Of a stretch of DNA of 64,000 nucleotides, positions 30,549 through 42,438 are shown piece after piece. The position numbers and the translations under genes were made by a program. The stretch spans positions 35,182,052-35,246,051 of the forward strand of contig NC_087062.1 of assembly GCF_963678635.1 (NCBI RefSeq), given 5' to 3'. The DNA comes from Symsagittifera roscoffensis (lineage: Eukaryota; Xenacoelomorpha; Acoela; Convolutidae). Positions within the stretch are counted from its first letter, which is position 1; every line of letters begins with the position of its first letter. The notes under the pieces are model-generated. The model saw nothing but the letters and a program-made list of their open reading frames with translations, ran no database searches and had not been told where the DNA came from.

Positions 30549-32025
30549 CGAGATGGTTGGATACGTCTGGACATCCAATACCAGGACATCCTGAGTTACC
30601 TGTAGAGAAAGCAGCCGAGCTAAAGATTCTATCCAAGAAGGACCCGGTGCCCTTGGACCTGTTGCTGCGCTTGAATCTGGTCCAGCAGGAACTCTCTAGC
30701 ATGAACATTAACAGCCTCTCATTATTGGATAAAACGGTGCAGGTCAAACCGCAAGTGATGCGGATGCTGGGTGGGTTGTTAGAGAGAGAAGTGACCAGAG
30801 ATGACCCCGAATGGGCAGCAGCAGTGGCATCACTGACAGTCAGTGAGAAGGTGAAGATCATGCCGTCCAAAGGACAACACAAAAAAAACGAGAGGGATTG
30901 TAGGACAATAGTTCAGCAACTAGTATCCTCAAAACCCCAGGAGGTTTTAACCAGTACTTCATACGGTTGGAAAGAACAGGGGAACGATACGCAAAATAAA
31001 ACCGTTACCTTTGTGGACCAGGATAAAGAAGGTGAGAAGGTTGAACGAAACCTGGTTCAAGATGGTTTGTCCGGGGAGACAAACGGTGAGAAGAACCGGC
31101 GAGTTCAAGATAAACAACCGAGACAAGGAAAATTGTCCGGAGAGTCTGATGTAGATGAAAAAGTTCCTGAGGAGAAACAGGACCTGGAGAATAAAGTTTT
31201 GTCCGGGGAGTTCAGATGGATGCGAAGAAGGCACAGAACTGATCTGGACGAGGGGACGTGCTCTATCGCAGACTCTTCAATGGATGGCAACTCCCGGAAC
31301 TCAGGAATCGACACCTACTCAGACAGCAACTCGACCTCAGGATTGTAACTGTCAGAGCTAGCGATCCCCACACTGCTAGTGGAGACTCGAGCAAGGAATC
31401 TGGACAGGGAGGTATATCAAGACCCTGTCAGTGATCTCTACCTCATACCAGGTGAAACAGTCTTTGATAACGCAGCGGATGATCTGGAAACAATAGCGGT
31501 ATCAAAACGTTCGATAAGTTTATTGCCACAAAAAGAGGTAGTCAGGACTGATCTTCAGCCGTTCGAACAGGAAACACAGCCGTTGGCAAAGATTTGGTGC
31601 GTGAAGATGGAAGAAGACACGCATCAAACCAATGAGCTGAATAGTCAGATGAGGGTCATGAAGACGTACTTGAAGGCGCGATACAGACTCTCGGACCTAC
31701 TAAGAGCGCAGAGAAATGATCACATGACAAGCAACCTGAAAAGGTGGGTTGAAAATGGAGCTCCGGACAAAGGCGATCTGGAGGAAGACAGTTATCGCAT
31801 TCTGAGACAGTACTTTATGCAGAAATAGGGAAGGTTATATCTGAACAAGGACAGGATCGTGGCTTGCAAGAGAAGAGAAGAAGACAAAGTCCTGTTCAAG
31901 TATAACGCGATAGTGTTGCCGCAACTCTATCAGACAGAACTTTTGTTCAGGTCGCATGATCGAATGGGCCACCAGGGGATCGACAAAGTATATCAAAGAA
32001 GCGCTTTGAGTGGCCTGGAATAAAA
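30549..32025 (+). pseudogene. pol: Pol linker and integrase zinc domain (F2)
   Basis: A long Lys/Glu-rich linker (LTRWLDTSGHPIPGHPELPV..., 30549-31348) with a repeated LSGE-type motif ends in TAA at 31346-31348. A second part (31379-31828) is homologous to 43273-43867 and ends at TAG 31826-31828, where F6 has Glu. The HHCC zinc region (LYQTELLFRSHDRMGHQG) follows to 32025, where the integrase is cut by unrelated sequence. The catalytic core is absent. Confidence 0.85.
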
Positions 32026-32340
32026 AAGGCATGTGAGAAGTGGGTAACTGGAATAGTTCTTTTTTTGGCTGAAAACAATAAAACGTCTGAAATCAAGCCA
32101 CTGTTCGATCCTAAATAGGCTTGACGTCTATGTATTTAAAAAGTAAGGACAAATGTAGCATTCTTGTCTTAGAACAGGACTGGTTCAAATCGTTTTCTAG
32201 ACCAAATCGCTTCGCTGAAATTTCAAATTTTTCTAAGCAACCTGTTACAGCTTTCAAACTATCAAACGAAGCGAAACAAAAAACTAATGAAAACTTAATT
32301 TTGAGATGTTTCCATTGAAACATGAAAACTTTTTTGTGGA
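32026..32340. other. Segment that truncates the integrase, unknown origin
   Basis: It replaces the integrase core in F2 and is nearly identical to 43918-44218 in F6, so it predates their separation. It contains a 65-codon ORF (32121-32318, MTSMYLKSKDKCSILVLEQD) with no family I recognise. It is AT-rich compared with the retroelement and ends at AAAACTTTTTTGTGGAAAAC, a unit that is expanded in F6. Confidence 0.6.
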
Positions 32341-32630
32341 AAACTGGGCAAAAAAAACCTGAGGTTTTTCAAAATTCTATTGCTTGAATGGCGTCATTTG
32401 AAAAACGTATAACATTGGCCAACCGATATTTTTCACGAATAAAATTTAAAAAAATATTTCAACGTTTAAATGCTTGACTATTCTGCTTAGACAATTTCCA
32501 ATAGTTTGCGAGCCGAGTCTATCTCTAGAACTTGGTAATCTGGTAATTTTTTTGGTGAGTTGTTAACATTTTAGGTAAACATCAGTTGTTGTGCTTACTG
32601 AATTCAGTTAAAATGGAACACTTAGAACAT
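32341..32630. other. AT-rich spacer
   Basis: No coding potential or known motif is visible. It lies between the end of F2 and a new RT fragment (F3) that starts with a short imprecise duplication of ACATTAGAACACTTAAAAT. Confidence 0.6.
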
Positions 32631-33750
32631 TAGAACACTTAAAATAGAAAATAGGCGAGGGAGATTTCGAGTTACTGCGGGAGGTTTTGAATCGGAACGC
32701 GGATATATTTTCAAAACATAAGGAGGATATCGGTTGCTGTAACTTCGTCGAACACGAAATCGAACTTGAAGAAGGCACCGTTCCCCACAGGGAAGGCGCA
32801 AGACGAATGACGCCACATAAGTCGCAAGCGTGCCGAGCGGAGATTGAATTGTTGCTCGAATACGACATGATAGAACCCTCGAAATCGCCATGGGCTTGCG
32901 GGGTAGTAATCGCGAAAAAAAGGGGACACCTTAGGTTTTGTTGCGACTTTCGCTACTTGAACGCGGTGACAATAAAAGATGCGTACCCGATACCGCGAAT
33001 AGACGAGAGCCTCTCTAAATTTGGTGATGCCAAGTTCTTCACCACACTGGACTTGGGTTCTGCCTTCTGGCAGGTCCCTCTGCGGAAGAAGGATAGAGAA
33101 AAGACCGGATTCGCGTGTGAATATGGGTTGTACCAGTGGAAGAGGATGCCCTTCGGCTTGTGCAGCGCAACGGCCACTTTTCAAAGACTGATGGCTCAGG
33201 CTTTGACCAGAGTGACAAAGAAAAGCGGGAATCTTGTGATGTTTTAGGTGGATGACGTAGTCATAGCAACACCGACCCTGGAAGACCACATTGATTGGCT
33301 CGCTGAGGTCTTTGGATGCGTGAAAACATCAGGCTTGAAATGCAAAACATCGAAATGTGAAATCCTTAGGGATTCGATCAAGTACCTAGGAAGAATGGTG
33401 GACAGGCATGGTGTGAGGCCGGACCCGGAAGCAGTAGTAGCTGTGTTGACATGGAAGGCTCCCAGAACGGACACACAGCTCATGACCTTCCTAGGGTTTG
33501 CCATTTTTTTCCTTGAGTTCATAAAAGGATATGCAGACAAGGTGTATCAGATGCAGAAGCTGATGCGCAGCAAAGGAAAAAAGTTCGAATGGAGCGGTGA
33601 AGCTCAAACGGCCTTTGAGAACATAAAGCGGGAACTGTGCGAAGCGCCAGTGCTATGCATGCCTACTGAAAAGGGCATGCATGTTCTTGACACAGACGCA
33701 TCAATAGTAGCCATCTCGGGAATACTGCATCAGAATAGACGAATACTAGA
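32631..33750 (+). pseudogene. pol: RT fragment F3
   Basis: Begins in the RT leader (KIGEGDFELL region, with TAG at about 32644), reads the finger and palm blocks, has TAG before VDD (33245-33247) and resumes at 33248 to the start of RNase H (VLDTDASIVAISGILHQ). It then breaks at NRRILDTANRREPL and joins F4. Nearly identical to the corresponding parts of F2 and F6. Confidence 0.9.
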
Positions 33751-34215
33751 TACCGCGAATAGACGAGAGCCTCTCTAAATTTGGTGATGCCAAGTTCTTC
33801 ACCACACTGGACTTGGGTTCTGCCTTCTGGCAGGTCCCTTTGCGGAAGAAGGATAGAGAAAAGACCGGATTCGCGTGTGAATTGGAGTTGTACCAGTGGA
33901 AGAAGATGCCCTTCGGCTTGTGCAGCGCAACGGCCACTTTTCAAAGACTGAGGGCTCAGGCTTTGACCAGAGTCACAAAGAAGTGCGGGAATCTTGTGAT
34001 GTGTTAGGTGGATGACGTAGTCATAGCAACACCGACCCTGGAAGACCTCATTGATGTGAAATCCTTAGGGATTCGATCAAGTACCTAGGAAGAACGGTGG
34101 ACAGGCTTGGTGTTAGGCCGGACCCGGAAGCAGTAGAAAATGTGTTGACATGGAAGGCTCCCAGAACGGACACACAGCTCATGACCTTCCTAGGGTTTTG
34201 CCACTTCTACCGGGA
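33751..34215 (+). pseudogene. pol: RT fragment F4
   Basis: Restarts at the PRIDESLSKFGDAKFF block and runs to FLGF. It shares two diagnostic features with F1: the TAG at the active site (34005-34007) and the deletion joining HID/LID to VKSLG near 34053. It then joins gag through the same hairpin (34230-34255), so F4+F5 and F1+F2 are copies of one rearranged junction. Confidence 0.9.
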
Positions 34216-34229
34216 CACTGGACCGAGAG

Positions 34230-34255
34230 GAGATGTCGGAGCTGTCCGACATCTC
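34230..34255. other. Hairpin at the second RT/gag junction
   Basis: Same 11-bp stem and GCTG loop as at 4980-5005. Confidence 0.85.
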
Positions 34256-34298
34256 TACTGAAATTGTGAAAACTAGATGATCTCCCACAGACAACACG

Positions 34299-36411
34299 AT
34301 GATGGCAGGCGAGACGGAGAAACAGGCAACATCCTCATCGTTTTCAGAAAGAGTGAAGAACACGTTTGGAAACATCTTTCCATTCACCATGGGAGTGGCT
34401 ATAGGCGATGAAGGTGAATCCCAGGAAGAAGAAGAGGACGATGAAGAGCAAGCTGACTCTGGATCTCAAGTCAGCCTCAATAGTTCGACTCAGGAGAATG
34501 AAGCAGACACCGACAGAGGGACTGGTACCATGGACCAATTTGATGTAGTGAGGATAATAAGCAAAACCACAAACACATCAGGCCAGTCAAGAGACTTTGT
34601 GAGTATGACGAATTCGGAAACGCGAACTGGGGAGAATAGAAACACAGGGCTAAGCAACGCATCGGCGGATCCAGAGGTGGATAATGAAAAGACGTCAAGG
34701 CAGAGAATCAAAGCCCGAATCTCGACCAGCACCAAGCTACCTGGGATCGACAGGGTGACACCGCCCGCCACTTGTGACGCCATTAGTAGAAAACGGAGCA
34801 TCAATTGAAGAAGTCTTGAACAACATAGAGGGCAGTATAGGAGAGCAAAATGAACAGATTTCCATAAGAATGGGTGAACTAGAGAGAGCAGTCCACGTTG
34901 AAAGAGAAAGTCTGCGGGAAGAAATAAACCGCAATAGACAAGAAGTTGGTAGAAGCGAAAAACGCTTGACGGAAAGCACGGATGAACACTTGGTGAAGAA
35001 CTTGTCGCGAATGACAAGGGAAGCGAAACAAAGGGAGTTACGGTTAAGAGACGACATGGAGAAATTAAGAACTAAGCAAGAGCAGACTCTTGGGACTCTT
35101 GACACAAAGATAGATGCGATTATGCAGAGGCGAACTCAGGCTATCATGGACAAGTTGGACGGGCTACTAGGCAGCAGGGGTGGACAAAGAGAAGGGGAAC
35201 CGAACTCGGGAGGTCCCAGCCGGGAACCGAGGGTGAACTTTGATGACCATCAAAAGAGGAGGACATATGGATCCACTAGAGGTAGAGGCAGTTCAGCAGG
35301 CTATGCAACAGGGGATGATAGAACATGGGGCCCAAATATCAGAGGAAGTTCAACTGGCAATAGACAGTCCTCGAACGAACGACCGACGCAAGGCACACAT
35401 GCGACTGGGTGGGGTGTTTCCAGAAACAGAAATCATGCAAGCCCAGGGATGCGAGCCAAGGAAGAAACAATCCAAGTGAATCGGACGGAATGGAAGTTCC
35501 AAATACAGAACCCTTATCAGGGGGCGATGATACTCAGGCGGGGCAATAAAGAGATGCTACAGCAATGGCCAGAGCCTTTGAACCCCTAAACATGTCTTTG
35601 GAGACATTCCTGACGAGGTTATCCAGAACCAATGAACGCAGTGAAAAGTCCAGAAGAGTATTTAAGAAACCAAGATGCTATAAAGACGAATCTGACGGCT
35701 GCATTGATACCTGGATAGAGGTGATGAAACTGCATTTTGAGGAAGAAGACCTGTCAGAAAGGCAAGAGTGCAGTGCGCTCACCAGTTACTTGGAAGGGAC
35801 AGCCCTAAACTGTGTGATGGCCAAAAAGCAGCAGTACCAGCGGGACACGGCTGAGACAATCTTCGAAATCTTGTTAAATCATTTTGGACCAGGGGTGCAG
35901 GGGCACCAGGCAATGATGCGCTTCGAGAAACGGAGGCAACGAGAAGATGAGACGATAGACAAGTTTCTAGACGATTTGGAGATGCTGAGAAGGCGCAGCC
36001 AACCGGACGAGTCGAATAGGAGGATGAACCTGGCAGTAGCCTCAAAATTCATCGATGGTGTGAAGAATGATGAACTTCGAACAACGTTAGCAACACATTA
36101 CACACCACTATCAACCAAGGCGCCAACACCAGAGGAGTTGAGGCTCAAGTCAAAAGAATATCTTTTATTGAAGCCTCCATCGAGATATGGAAATCACAAG
36201 AACAATTACGGCAATTTTAACAACGGACCAGCAATCCAAGGGAACAACTGGTACACACCATGGGATGATATGGACAAGAGACGCTCTTGTGCAAGTTGCA
36301 GTTCAACGGACCATCATGTGTCAGCATGCCCAACTTACAAACAGGGTATGAAAGCAATAGGCTTTAGCCACGAGGACGAACATGCGTTAGAAGTTGACCA
36401 TGAGGATTTCA
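34299..36411 (+). pseudogene. gag: gag (F5), broken
   Basis: The best-preserved N-terminal gag: 34299-34808 opens MMAGETEKQATSSSFSERVK, then an acidic stretch, and ends KRSIN. The frame changes at about 34774 to the coiled coil and Gly/Ser/Arg spacer (to 35589), shifts again near 35565, and then reads the capsid-like domain and the first knuckle CASCSSTDHHVSAC. As in F1, the second knuckle and following coiled coil are deleted, and the frame runs straight into GGISIYTRTYVTT. Confidence 0.87.
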
Positions 36412-37095
36412 TGAAAGTGGGTGGAATTAGCATCTACACTAGGACATATGTGACAACAGACAGTGACCAGATAGGGCAGATCTATTTGGGTGAATAGGAG
36501 CTCAAAGTCCGCAGGATAGGCCATGACGCCATGATGGAGCAAGACGCAGTACACATTGGATACGAAGCAGATGTGACTGCACATCTGGTCGACAGCAATG
36601 GAAAGAAAATCGGAGTCATAAGGCTTCTGGACACAGGAGCGGTAGTGAGTGTGAGTGTGATGCCGATATAAACTTGGGAAAGAATGGGCTTCACGAGGGA
36701 AGATCTAATTCCAACGAATCTTCGACTGGCTGCAGCCAATCGAGGAGCGATTTACGTAGCTGGAAGAACGCCAATAACGGTCCTCCACGTGGGTGGACGG
36801 GATCTTTGGATGAGCTTCCTAGTAGTAGAGAATCTGGATGACTCCGACCAATTCATCTTGGGCCGAGATTTTGTCAGGAACTTCGACATGATGATTGACT
36901 TGGACAGCAGTCTAATAAGGATTAGGAACCCGGATCGGAAGTATGTAAAGAAAACAATTAATAGAATATTAACAGATGAAAATCAGGTACCAATTGTTTT
37001 TAGATAGAAAAGTAAAACTACAGCCGGGACAAGCAGTAGTAGCAATTTTTAGAATGAGAAATTTAAATTCGTTAAGGGATAGTAAACAGGTTTGA
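36412..37095 (+). pseudogene. Retropepsin (F5), broken
   Basis: TAG at 36495-36497 (Glu elsewhere), the GTGAGT duplication and TAA near 36670 (both shared with F1). It is then open from 36684 with FILGRDFVRNFDMMIDLD to TAG at 37005-37007. The leader TGA is at 37093-37095. Confidence 0.85.
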
Positions 37096-37467
37096 TTGGT
37101 ACCAAATCCAAATAGTCAAAGTTCAGTGATTTTAGGCCGGAGCTTCTCGGTAACTCGAAACGGACTGTGTGACACCACGATTTCAATCCAGCGCGGAAAG
37201 AAACTTGGTTACGCTTTGCCGATGAGGACCGACTATGGAGAGACACAAAAACTTGAAGAAACATAGTGTGAAAGACTATCCTTATCATGCCAATAAAGAT
37301 AAAATTTTAAAAAGGATTAATGAAATAAAATCTACTCATAAATTGTTTTCAATGAAGTCCGAAACATACGAAGGCTTATCGAGCTGCTCGAATTTTCCGG
37401 AACGCCCCTCGTCATATAAACTAGAAATTGACAAACCGGTTTTGCCAGAGATAGAACACTTAAAATG
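37096..37467 (+). pseudogene. RT leader remnant (F5)
   Basis: LVPNPNSQSSVILGRSFS, with a ~30-bp deletion near 37170, runs to LPEIEHLKW and is then joined at about 37467 directly to internal gag sequence (TRLNYLGSKG, then the coiled-coil gag) of F6. No RT palm is present. Confidence 0.8.
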
Positions 37468-37504
37468 GACAAGATTAAACTACCTGGGATCAAAAGGGTG
37501 ACAC

Positions 37505-39662
37505 CGCCCGCCACTTGTGACGCCATTAGTAGAAAACGGAGCATCAATTGAAGAAGCCTTGAACAACATAGTGGGCAGTATAGGAGAGCAAAATGAACAA
37601 ATTTCCATAAGAATGAGTGAACTAGAGAGAGCAGTCCACGTTGAAAGAGAAAGTCTGCGGGAAGAAATAAACCGCAATAGACAAGAAGTTGGTAGAAGCG
37701 AAAAACGCATGAAGGAAAGAACGGATGAACACTTGGCAAAGAATTTGTCGCGAATAACAAAGGGAGTTACGGTTAAGAGACGACATGGAGAAATTAAGAA
37801 CTAAGCAAGAGCACACTCTTGGGACTCTTGACACAAAGATAGATGCGATGATGGAGAGGGGAACTCAGGCTATCGTGGACAAGTTGGACGGGCTACTAGG
37901 CAGCAGGAGTGGACACAGAGAAGGGGAACCGAACTCGGGAGGTCCCAGCCGGGAACCGAGGGTGAACTTTGATGACCATCAAAGGAGGAGGACATATGGA
38001 TCCACTAGAGGTAGAGGCAGTTCAGCAGGCTATGCAACAGGGGATAATAGAACATGGGGCCCAAACATCAGAGGAAGTTCAACTGGCAATAGACAGACCT
38101 CGAACGAACGACCGACGCAAGGCACACATGCGACTGGGTGGGGTGGTTCCAGGAACAGGAGTCATGCAAGCCAAGGGATGAGTCATGCGAGCCAAGGAAG
38201 AAACAATCCAAGTGAATCACTCGGAAGGGAAGTTCCAAATACAGAACCCTTATCAGGGGGCGATGATACTCAGGCGGGCATTCAAGAGATGCTACAGCAA
38301 TGGCCACAGCCTTTGAACCCCTAAACAGGTCTTTGGAGACATTCCTGACGAGGTTATCCAGAACCAATGAACGCAGTGAAAAGTCCAGAAGAGTATTTAA
38401 GAAACCAAGATGCTATAAAGACGAATCTGACGGCTGCATTGATACCTGGATAGATGTGATGAAACTGCATTTTGAGGAAGAAGACCTGTCAGAAAGGCAA
38501 GAGTGCAGTGCGCTCACCAGTAACTTGGAAGGGATAGCCCTGAACTGTGTGATGGCCAAAAAGCAGTACCAGCGGGACACAGCTGAGAAAATCTTCGAAA
38601 TCTTGTTAAATCGTTTTGGATCAGGGGTGCAGGGGCACCAGGCAATGATGCGCTTCGAGAAACGGGGGCAACGAGAAGATGAGATGATAGACAAGTTTCT
38701 AGACGATTTGGAGATGCTGAGAAGGCGCAGCCAACCGGACGAGTCGAACAGGAGGATGAACCGGGCAGTAGCCTCAAAATTCCTCGATGGTGTGAAGAAT
38801 GATGAACTTCGAACAGTGTTAGCAACATATTACACACCACTATCAACCAAGGCGCCAACACCAGAGGAGTTGAGGCTCAAGTCAAAAGAATATCTTTTAT
38901 TGAAGCCTCCATCGAGATCTGGATATTACAAGAACAATTACGGCAATTTGAACAACGGACCAGCAAACCAAGGGAACAACTGGTACACACCATGGGATGA
39001 TATGGACAAGAGACGCTCTTGTGCAAATTGCAGTTCTACGGACCATCATGTGTCAGCATGCCCAACTTACAAACAGGGTATGAAAGCAATAGGCTTTAGC
39101 CTCGAGGACGAAGATGCGTTAGAAGTTGACCATGAGGATTTCACGAGAGGAATAATTGCGATATTCGGCCCGAGGTGTTTCTTTTGTAACTTGGAGGGTC
39201 ATTTTAAATCAAATTGTCCGCAGTTCTGGGATGCTGTAGCAGATATCAAGCATCCAAGGGATGAGGAAGCTTTATCGGGTGTGAAAGCCAGCAAGGCTCG
39301 CCTATTGAGTGAGGCGGAGGCGCGCAGAAAAGAAAAACCGCAAGAGAACGAAGAAAAAGTAAGCGGTAACAGAAGAGACATGTGAACAGGAACCGGTGAC
39401 TGCGGCGGACGACTTCAAGATTGGTTATAGGGCAGCCGCGAGGGATGCTTTAAATAGAGTGCAACAGGAACTGGTAACGAAAGAGATCGAGCAAAAAGTG
39501 AAGCTCGAATTGGAAAACGAGAAACTGCAGGAGAAGCTGAATACCTTCGAGGCAACGGAATTCGAAGAAATAAAAGCACCAAGTAGTTTGAGCATGAAAC
39601 TTAATGTGATCTCCGGGCAGAGGTTCCGTATGGTACCACAAGGAAGTCAATACAGTCAATAA
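37505..39662 (+). pseudogene. gag: gag (F6), broken
   Basis: It starts inside gag (VTPLVENGASIEEALNN) because of the upstream junction. A coiled coil runs to 37804, where a deletion in the KGVTVK region shifts frame. Then comes the spacer (37785-38324) and, after a shift near 38300, one open frame of 361 codons (38300-39385). That frame has the capsid-like domain, knuckle 1 CANCSSTDHHVSAC and knuckle 2 CFFCNLEGHFKSNC, both intact CX2CX4HX4C. A further Lys/Glu-rich coiled coil (39396-39662) is in the next frame. Confidence 0.87.
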
Positions 39663-39862
39663 TCTCGGTAGCGGGACACCAGGTAATCAGAATTCTGAGT
39701 GAACCATCAGAGTTCACTTTGATGTATTTGGACACATATGCAGATTATCTAAGGCAGGTGGAGCCACGCATTATCTGAGGCAGGTGGAGTCACGAGTCAA
39801 GAGCTGTGTGAGCACTACTAACAACAGGTGGCCCTCGTGTAAAGAAGCTTCACGGGCGCTAC

Positions 39863-40450
39863 GTGGAAATTTATGGATCGTATCAAGTGATGCTGAACGT
39901 GGATGGAATTAGCATCTACACTAGGACATATGTGACAACAGACAGCGACCAGATAGGGCAGATCTATTTGGGTGAGGAGGAGCTCAAAGTCCGCAGGATA
40001 GGCCATGATGCCATGATGGAGCAATACGCAGTACACATCGACACCAATGGAAAGAAAATCGGAGTCACAGGGCTTCTGGACACAGGAGCGGTAGTGAGTG
40101 TGATGCCGATAAAAACTTGGGAAAGAATGGGCTTCACGAGGGAAGATCTAATTCCAACGAATCTCAGACTGGCTGCAGCCAATCGAGGAGCGATTTACGT
40201 AGCTGGAAGAATGCCAATAACGGTCCTCCACGTGGGTGGACGGGATCTTTGGATGAGCTTCCTAGTAGTAGAGAATCTGGATGACTCCGACCAATTCATC
40301 TTGGGCCGAGATTTTGTCAGGAACTTCGATATGATGATTGACTTGAACAACAGTCTAATAAAGATTAGGAACCCGGATCGGAAGTATGTAAAGAAAACAA
40401 TTAATAGAATATTAACAGACGAAAACCAGGTACCAATTGTTTTTAGATAG
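39863..40450 (+). CDS. Retropepsin domain (F6)
   Basis: An open 195-codon stretch with LLDTGAVVSVMPIKTW and FILGRDFVRNFDMMID. A small deletion (about 30 nt) removes residues between YAVHI and DTNGKK relative to F2. It is part of Gag-Pol. It ends with the same TAG and +1 shift as F2 and F5, and the leader TGA at 40536-40538. Confidence 0.85.
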   Translation: MEIYGSYQVMLNVDGISIYTRTYVTTDSDQIGQIYLGEEELKVRRIGHDAMMEQYAVHIDTNGKKIGVTGLLDTGAVVSVMPIKTWERMGFTREDLIPTNLRLAAANRGAIYVAGRMPITVLHVGGRDLWMSFLVVENLDDSDQFILGRDFVRNFDMMIDLNNSLIKIRNPDRKYVKKTINRILTDENQVPIVFR

Positions 40451-40538
40451 AAAAGTAAAACTACAGCCGGGACAAGCAGTAGTAGCAATTTTTAGAATGA
40501 GAAATTTAAATTCGTTAAGTGATAGTAAACAGGTTTGA

Positions 40539-42428
40539 TTGGTACCGAATCCAAATAGTCAAAGTTCAGTGATTTTAGGCCGGAGCTTCTCGGTAACTCG
40601 AAACGGACTGAGTGTCAGTGTGTTATTGAACACACTGGACACCACAATTTCAATCCAGCCTGGAAAGAAACTTGGTCACGCTTTGCCGATGAGGACCGAC
40701 TATGAAGAGACACAAAACTTGAAGAAACATTGTGTGAAAGACTATCCTTATCATGCCAATAAAGATAAAAATTTAAAAAGGATTAATGAATTAAAATCTA
40801 CTCATAAATATTTTTCAATGAAGTCCGAAACGGACGAAGGCTTATCGAGCTGCTCGAATTTTCCGGAACGCCCCTCGTCATATAAAGTAGAATCTGACAA
40901 ACCGGTTTTGCCAGAGAAAGAACAATTAAAATGGAAAATAGGCGAGGGAGATTTCGAGTTACTGCGGGAGGTTTCGAATCGGAACGCGTATGTATTTTCA
41001 GAACATAAGGCGGATATCGGTTGCTGTAACTTCGTTGAACACGAAATCGAACTTGAAGAAGGCGCCGTTCCCCACAGGGAAGGCGCAAGACGAATGACGC
41101 CACTGAAGTCGGAAGCGTGCCGAGCTGAGATTGAAATGTTGCTCGAATACGACATGATAGAACCCTCGAAATCGCCATGGGCTTTCGGGGTAGTAATGGC
41201 GAAAAAAAGGGGGCATCTTAGGTTGTGTAGCGACTTCCGCTACTTGAACGCGGTGACAATAAAAGATGCGTGCCGGATACCGCGAATAGACGAGAGCCTC
41301 TCTAAACTTGGTGATGCCAAGTTCTTCACCACACTGGACTTGGGTTCTGTCTTCTGGCAGGTCCCTCTGCGGAAGAAGGATAGAGAAAAGACCGGATTCG
41401 CGTGTGAATATGGGTTGTACCAGTGGAAGAGGATGCCATTCGGCTTGTGCAGCGCAACGGCCACTTTTCAAAGACTGGTGGCTCAGGCTTTGACCAGAGT
41501 GACAAAGAAAAGCGGGAATCTTGTGATGTGTTGTGTGGATGACGTAGTCATAGCAACACCGACCCTGGAAGACCACATTGATCGGCTCGCTGAGGTCTTT
41601 GGATGCGTGAAAACATCAGGCTTGAAATGCAAAACATCGAAATGTGAAATCCTTAGGGATTCGATCAAGTACCTAGGAAGAATGGTGGACAGGCATGGTG
41701 TGAGGCCGGACCCGGAAGCAGTAGTAGCTGTGTTGACATGGAAGGCTCCCAGAACGGACACACAGCTCATGACCTTCCTAGGGTTTGCCAATTTTTTCCT
41801 TGAGTTCATAAAAGGATATGCAGACAAGGTGTATCCGATGCAGAAGCTGATGCGCAGCAAAGGAAAAAGGTTCGAATGGAGCGGTGAAGCTCAAACGGCC
41901 TTTGAGAACATAAAGCGGGAACTGTGCGAAGCGCCAGTGCTATGCATGCCTACTGAAAAGGGCATGTATGTTCTTGACACAGACGCATCAATAGTAGCCA
42001 TCTCGGGAATACTGCATCAGGAGCAGGAATGGAATGGGAGAACCGCTCTCCGTCCCATTGCATACGGCAGTAAGTTGTTAAATTACACTGAGATGAAATA
42101 TGGTGCACCAAAAGCAGAAATATTTGCAGTAGTCACATTTGTGGAAAAGTACCGCGCATACTTGGGGAGCGCTCCCTTTAAGTTACGCGTGGACAACAGG
42201 GCGTTATCCTGGTTGAAGACATACTCGATGGATCAGAGTTATATTGGTAGGTGGATAGTAAGATTAGATGGCTACCACATGATAATCGAGCACAGGATGC
42301 GTGACAAACACCAGAATGCTGACAGCCTCAGCAAGAGAACCGAGTTCTATGGAAAGTTAGAACAGAAACAAGCCAATCAGGCAGAAATCAAGAAAGGATT
42401 CTCCTTTCTAGATAAAAAAAACTTATGA
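40539..42428 (+). CDS. pol: Reverse transcriptase-RNase H (F6), open reading frame
   Basis: A 629-codon frame. RT: LNAVTIKDACRIPRIDESLS, LDLGSVFWQVPLRKK (catalytic Asp), MPFGLCSATATFQ, and the active-site box CVDDVVIA (41532-41543). The first residue is Cys instead of the Tyr typical of this box; sister copies have TAG at the same codon. RNase H has all four acidic residues (DTDAS, KYGAPKAEIFAV, VDNRALSW, QNADSLSK). It copies element RNA to DNA and degrades the RNA. The frame closes after an 8-A run (42414-42421), where seven would keep it open into the linker. The start codon is not real: this is a polyprotein segment. Confidence 0.93.
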   Translation: MVPNPNSQSSVILGRSFSVTRNGLSVSVLLNTLDTTISIQPGKKLGHALPMRTDYEETQNLKKHCVKDYPYHANKDKNLKRINELKSTHKYFSMKSETDEGLSSCSNFPERPSSYKVESDKPVLPEKEQLKWKIGEGDFELLREVSNRNAYVFSEHKADIGCCNFVEHEIELEEGAVPHREGARRMTPLKSEACRAEIEMLLEYDMIEPSKSPWAFGVVMAKKRGHLRLCSDFRYLNAVTIKDACRIPRIDESLSKLGDAKFFTTLDLGSVFWQVPLRKKDREKTGFACEYGLYQWKRMPFGLCSATATFQRLVAQALTRVTKKSGNLVMCCVDDVVIATPTLEDHIDRLAEVFGCVKTSGLKCKTSKCEILRDSIKYLGRMVDRHGVRPDPEAVVAVLTWKAPRTDTQLMTFLGFANFFLEFIKGYADKVYPMQKLMRSKGKRFEWSGEAQTAFENIKRELCEAPVLCMPTEKGMYVLDTDASIVAISGILHQEQEWNGRTALRPIAYGSKLLNYTEMKYGAPKAEIFAVVTFVEKYRAYLGSAPFKLRVDNRALSWLKTYSMDQSYIGRWIVRLDGYHMIIEHRMRDKHQNADSLSKRTEFYGKLEQKQANQAEIKKGFSFLDKKNL

Positions 42429-42438
42429 AACGCTTCCC

